This document shows, piece by piece, positions 31,291 through 32,643 of a stretch of DNA of 32,643 bases (positions within the stretch are counted from its first letter, which is position 1; every line of letters begins with the position of its first letter). A program made the translations under genes and the position numbers. Below the pieces are notes generated by a model. It had not been told where the DNA came from, did no database searches, and was given only the letters and a program-made list of their open reading frames with translations. Source of the DNA: Bryobacterales bacterium. Lineage in GTDB: Bacteria; Acidobacteriota; Terriglobia; Bryobacterales; UBA6623. The DNA is taken from NCBI GenBank assembly GCA_028819575.1, contig JAPPLB010000102.1:1-32643 (forward strand), read 5' to 3'.

Positions 31291-32568
31291 ATGGAGAAGG
31301 AATACGCCGTCGAGTTGGCTACCTCGAATCTGCGGTTCGGAGCGGGCGCGACGCGCGAAATCGGGATGGATTTGGCCGACCGGGAAGTCAAGTCGGTTCT
31401 TCTGCTGACGGACCGCAACCTGGTTGACCTGCCGCCCGTTTTGACTGCGCGGGAGTCCTTGGAGCAAAACGCGGTCAGCTACGTCCTGTTTGACCGGGTT
31501 CGTGTCGAGCCGACCGACGAGTCGTTTCGCGAGGCGATTCAGGTGGCGTCCGGACAGCCGTTTGACGCCATCGTGGCGGTGGGCGGCGGTTCTGTGATGG
31601 ATACGGCGAAGGCGGCGAATCTGTTTTCGAGTCAGCCGGCGGACTTTCTGGACTATGTGAATCCGCCGATCGGCAAGGGACTGCCTGTGCCGGGGCCGCT
31701 GAAGCCGCTCTTCGCCGTGCCGACGACGGCGGGAACAGGTAGCGAGACTACGGGTGTGGCCATCTTCGATTTCGTGGAGATGCATGCGAAGACGGGAATC
31801 GCTCACCGCAGGCTCAAGCCGACGCTGGGGATTCTCGATCCGGAGAACACCCGGACGCTGCCCCCCCAGGTCGCGGCCTCAACAGGACTTGACGTGCTGA
31901 GCCACGCCATCGAATCGTACACGGCGATGCCCTACACCGACCGTCCGCGGCCCGAGCGGCCGCTGGTTCGTCCGGCGTATCAGGGGTCGAATCCGATCAG
32001 CGATCTATGGTCGCTCGAGGCGTTGCGCATGGTGCGGGAGTACCTGCCGCGGGCGGTTGAAGATCCCGGCGACGACGAGGCCCGCGGGATGATGCTGCTC
32101 GCGGCGTCCTATGCCGGAGTGGGCTTCGGGAACGCCGGCGTGCATTTGCCCCACGGCATGTCGTATCCGGTCTCGGGGATGGTGAAGAACTATCGGCCGC
32201 CGGGTTATCAGGTGGACCATCCGTTGGTGCCGCATGGCATTTCCGTGATTCTGAACGCGCCGGCGGTGTTTCGGTTTACCGCTTCGGTGAATCCCGAACG
32301 GCATCTCAGGGCGGCCGAGGTTTTGGGTGCCGATGTGGCGGGCGCCAGGTCCCAGGACGCCGGGAAGATTCTCGCCGATACGATCACCGGATTCATGCAG
32401 CGGCTGAACGTTCCGAACGGATTGAGCGCGCTCGGCTACGACAGTTCGCATATTCCCGCTCTGGTCGAAGGGACCTTGCCGCAACACCGGGTCACAAAGC
32501 TTTCGCCGCGGCAGGCGGACCGCGAAGATTTGGCGCGCTTGTTTGAGGACGCCATGGTGGCTTGGTAG
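31291..32568 (+). CDS. Hydroxyacid-oxoacid transhydrogenase (ADHFE1-like iron-containing alcohol dehydrogenase)
   Basis: This 425-residue enzyme is of the iron-dependent alcohol dehydrogenase superfamily. Its closest remembered match is hydroxyacid-oxoacid transhydrogenase, which oxidises 4-hydroxybutyrate while reducing 2-oxoglutarate to 2-hydroxyglutarate. Typical blocks are YAVELATSNLRFGAGATREIGMDL at the start, VAVGGGSVMDTAKAANL (nucleotide loop), VPTTAGTGSETTGVAIF, LDVLSHAIESYTA, the family-specific RPAYQGSNPISDLWSLEALR, and GNAGVHLPHGMSYPVSGMVK with DHPLVPHG (metal-ligand histidines). ATG 31291 has GGGGAG eight bases upstream and fits the family N-terminus. It is divergent from the M16 gene and stands alone. 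The physiological substrate pair is inferred from the family. Confidence 0.9.
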   Translation: MEKEYAVELATSNLRFGAGATREIGMDLADREVKSVLLLTDRNLVDLPPVLTARESLEQNAVSYVLFDRVRVEPTDESFREAIQVASGQPFDAIVAVGGGSVMDTAKAANLFSSQPADFLDYVNPPIGKGLPVPGPLKPLFAVPTTAGTGSETTGVAIFDFVEMHAKTGIAHRRLKPTLGILDPENTRTLPPQVAASTGLDVLSHAIESYTAMPYTDRPRPERPLVRPAYQGSNPISDLWSLEALRMVREYLPRAVEDPGDDEARGMMLLAASYAGVGFGNAGVHLPHGMSYPVSGMVKNYRPPGYQVDHPLVPHGISVILNAPAVFRFTASVNPERHLRAAEVLGADVAGARSQDAGKILADTITGFMQRLNVPNGLSALGYDSSHIPALVEGTLPQHRVTKLSPRQADREDLARLFEDAMVAW

Positions 32569-32591
32569 GCTTCCTGCTCGTAGGTGATCGT

Positions 32592-32643
32592 TTAGCCTGC
32601 ATTTCTCACCACGTGGCGAGGCGAAGTGGGTGAGAGGGCCGTC
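32592..32643 (+). repeat. 185-bp inverted-repeat element, copy G (left end, cut by window edge)
   Basis: The sequence TTAGCCTGCATTTCTCACCAC followed by GTGGCGAGGCGAAGTGGG and TGAGAGGGCCGTC matches the first 52 bases of copy E. The rest lies beyond the window. It starts 23 bases after the transhydrogenase stop codon. Confidence 0.9.

Overview
The window reads as chromosome of a GC-rich Gram-negative bacterium. I infer Acidobacteriota (Bryobacter/Solibacter-like or Vicinamibacter-like). The reasons are an Oar-like TonB-dependent outer-membrane receptor, lipid A synthesis (lpxB), a Tat-signal Gfo/Idh/MocA oxidoreductase, a tripartite tricarboxylate transporter set, many TPR proteins, and a small Cys-rich membrane protein of a type I associate with that phylum. 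The phylum is inference; Gram-negative is well supported. No rRNA, tRNA, CRISPR array or transposase gene was recognised.

Layout. 1-6020 (+): TonB-type receptor, then lpxB overlapping an M1-aminopeptidase-like protein that has lost its zinc ligands. 6225-8037: a small conserved protein (-) divergent from a membrane-anchored alkaline-phosphatase-superfamily enzyme (+). 8104-10651 (+): xseA, a TlpA-like lipoprotein thioredoxin and a stand-alone DsbD-alpha-like domain. 10672-12390 (-): Cys-rich membrane protein and the MocA-type oxidoreductase. 12676-19620 (-): trkA-trkH, an AI-2E-family permease, then rpsA with a strong promoter and hairpin-rich leader, an HU/IHF gene and a dead HIT-hydrolase gene. 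19706-24975 (-): a tight five-gene cluster tctC-tctB-tctA-TPR protein-amidase, probably an uptake and hydrolysis unit. 25107-26529: methyltransferase (-) divergent from pyrE (+). 26555-27916 (-): GntP permease. 28057-29023 (+): YtxH-domain protein and FmdB zinc-ribbon protein. 29423-30937 (-): M16 protease. 31291-32568 (+): hydroxyacid-oxoacid transhydrogenase.

The most unusual feature is a dispersed, non-coding, roughly 185-bp element. It has near-perfect 19-21 bp terminal inverted repeats and internal hairpins. Seven copies or fragments lie here: at both window edges, and at about 12469-12652 (-), 25790-25920 (-, decayed), 28377-28479 (left half), 28562-28746 and 29162-29346. It looks like a MITE/REPIN-like family. 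Its ends touch genes: one copy supplies the start codon of the TonB receptor, another supplies the stop codon of the YtxH gene, and a third lies next to the broken HIT gene.
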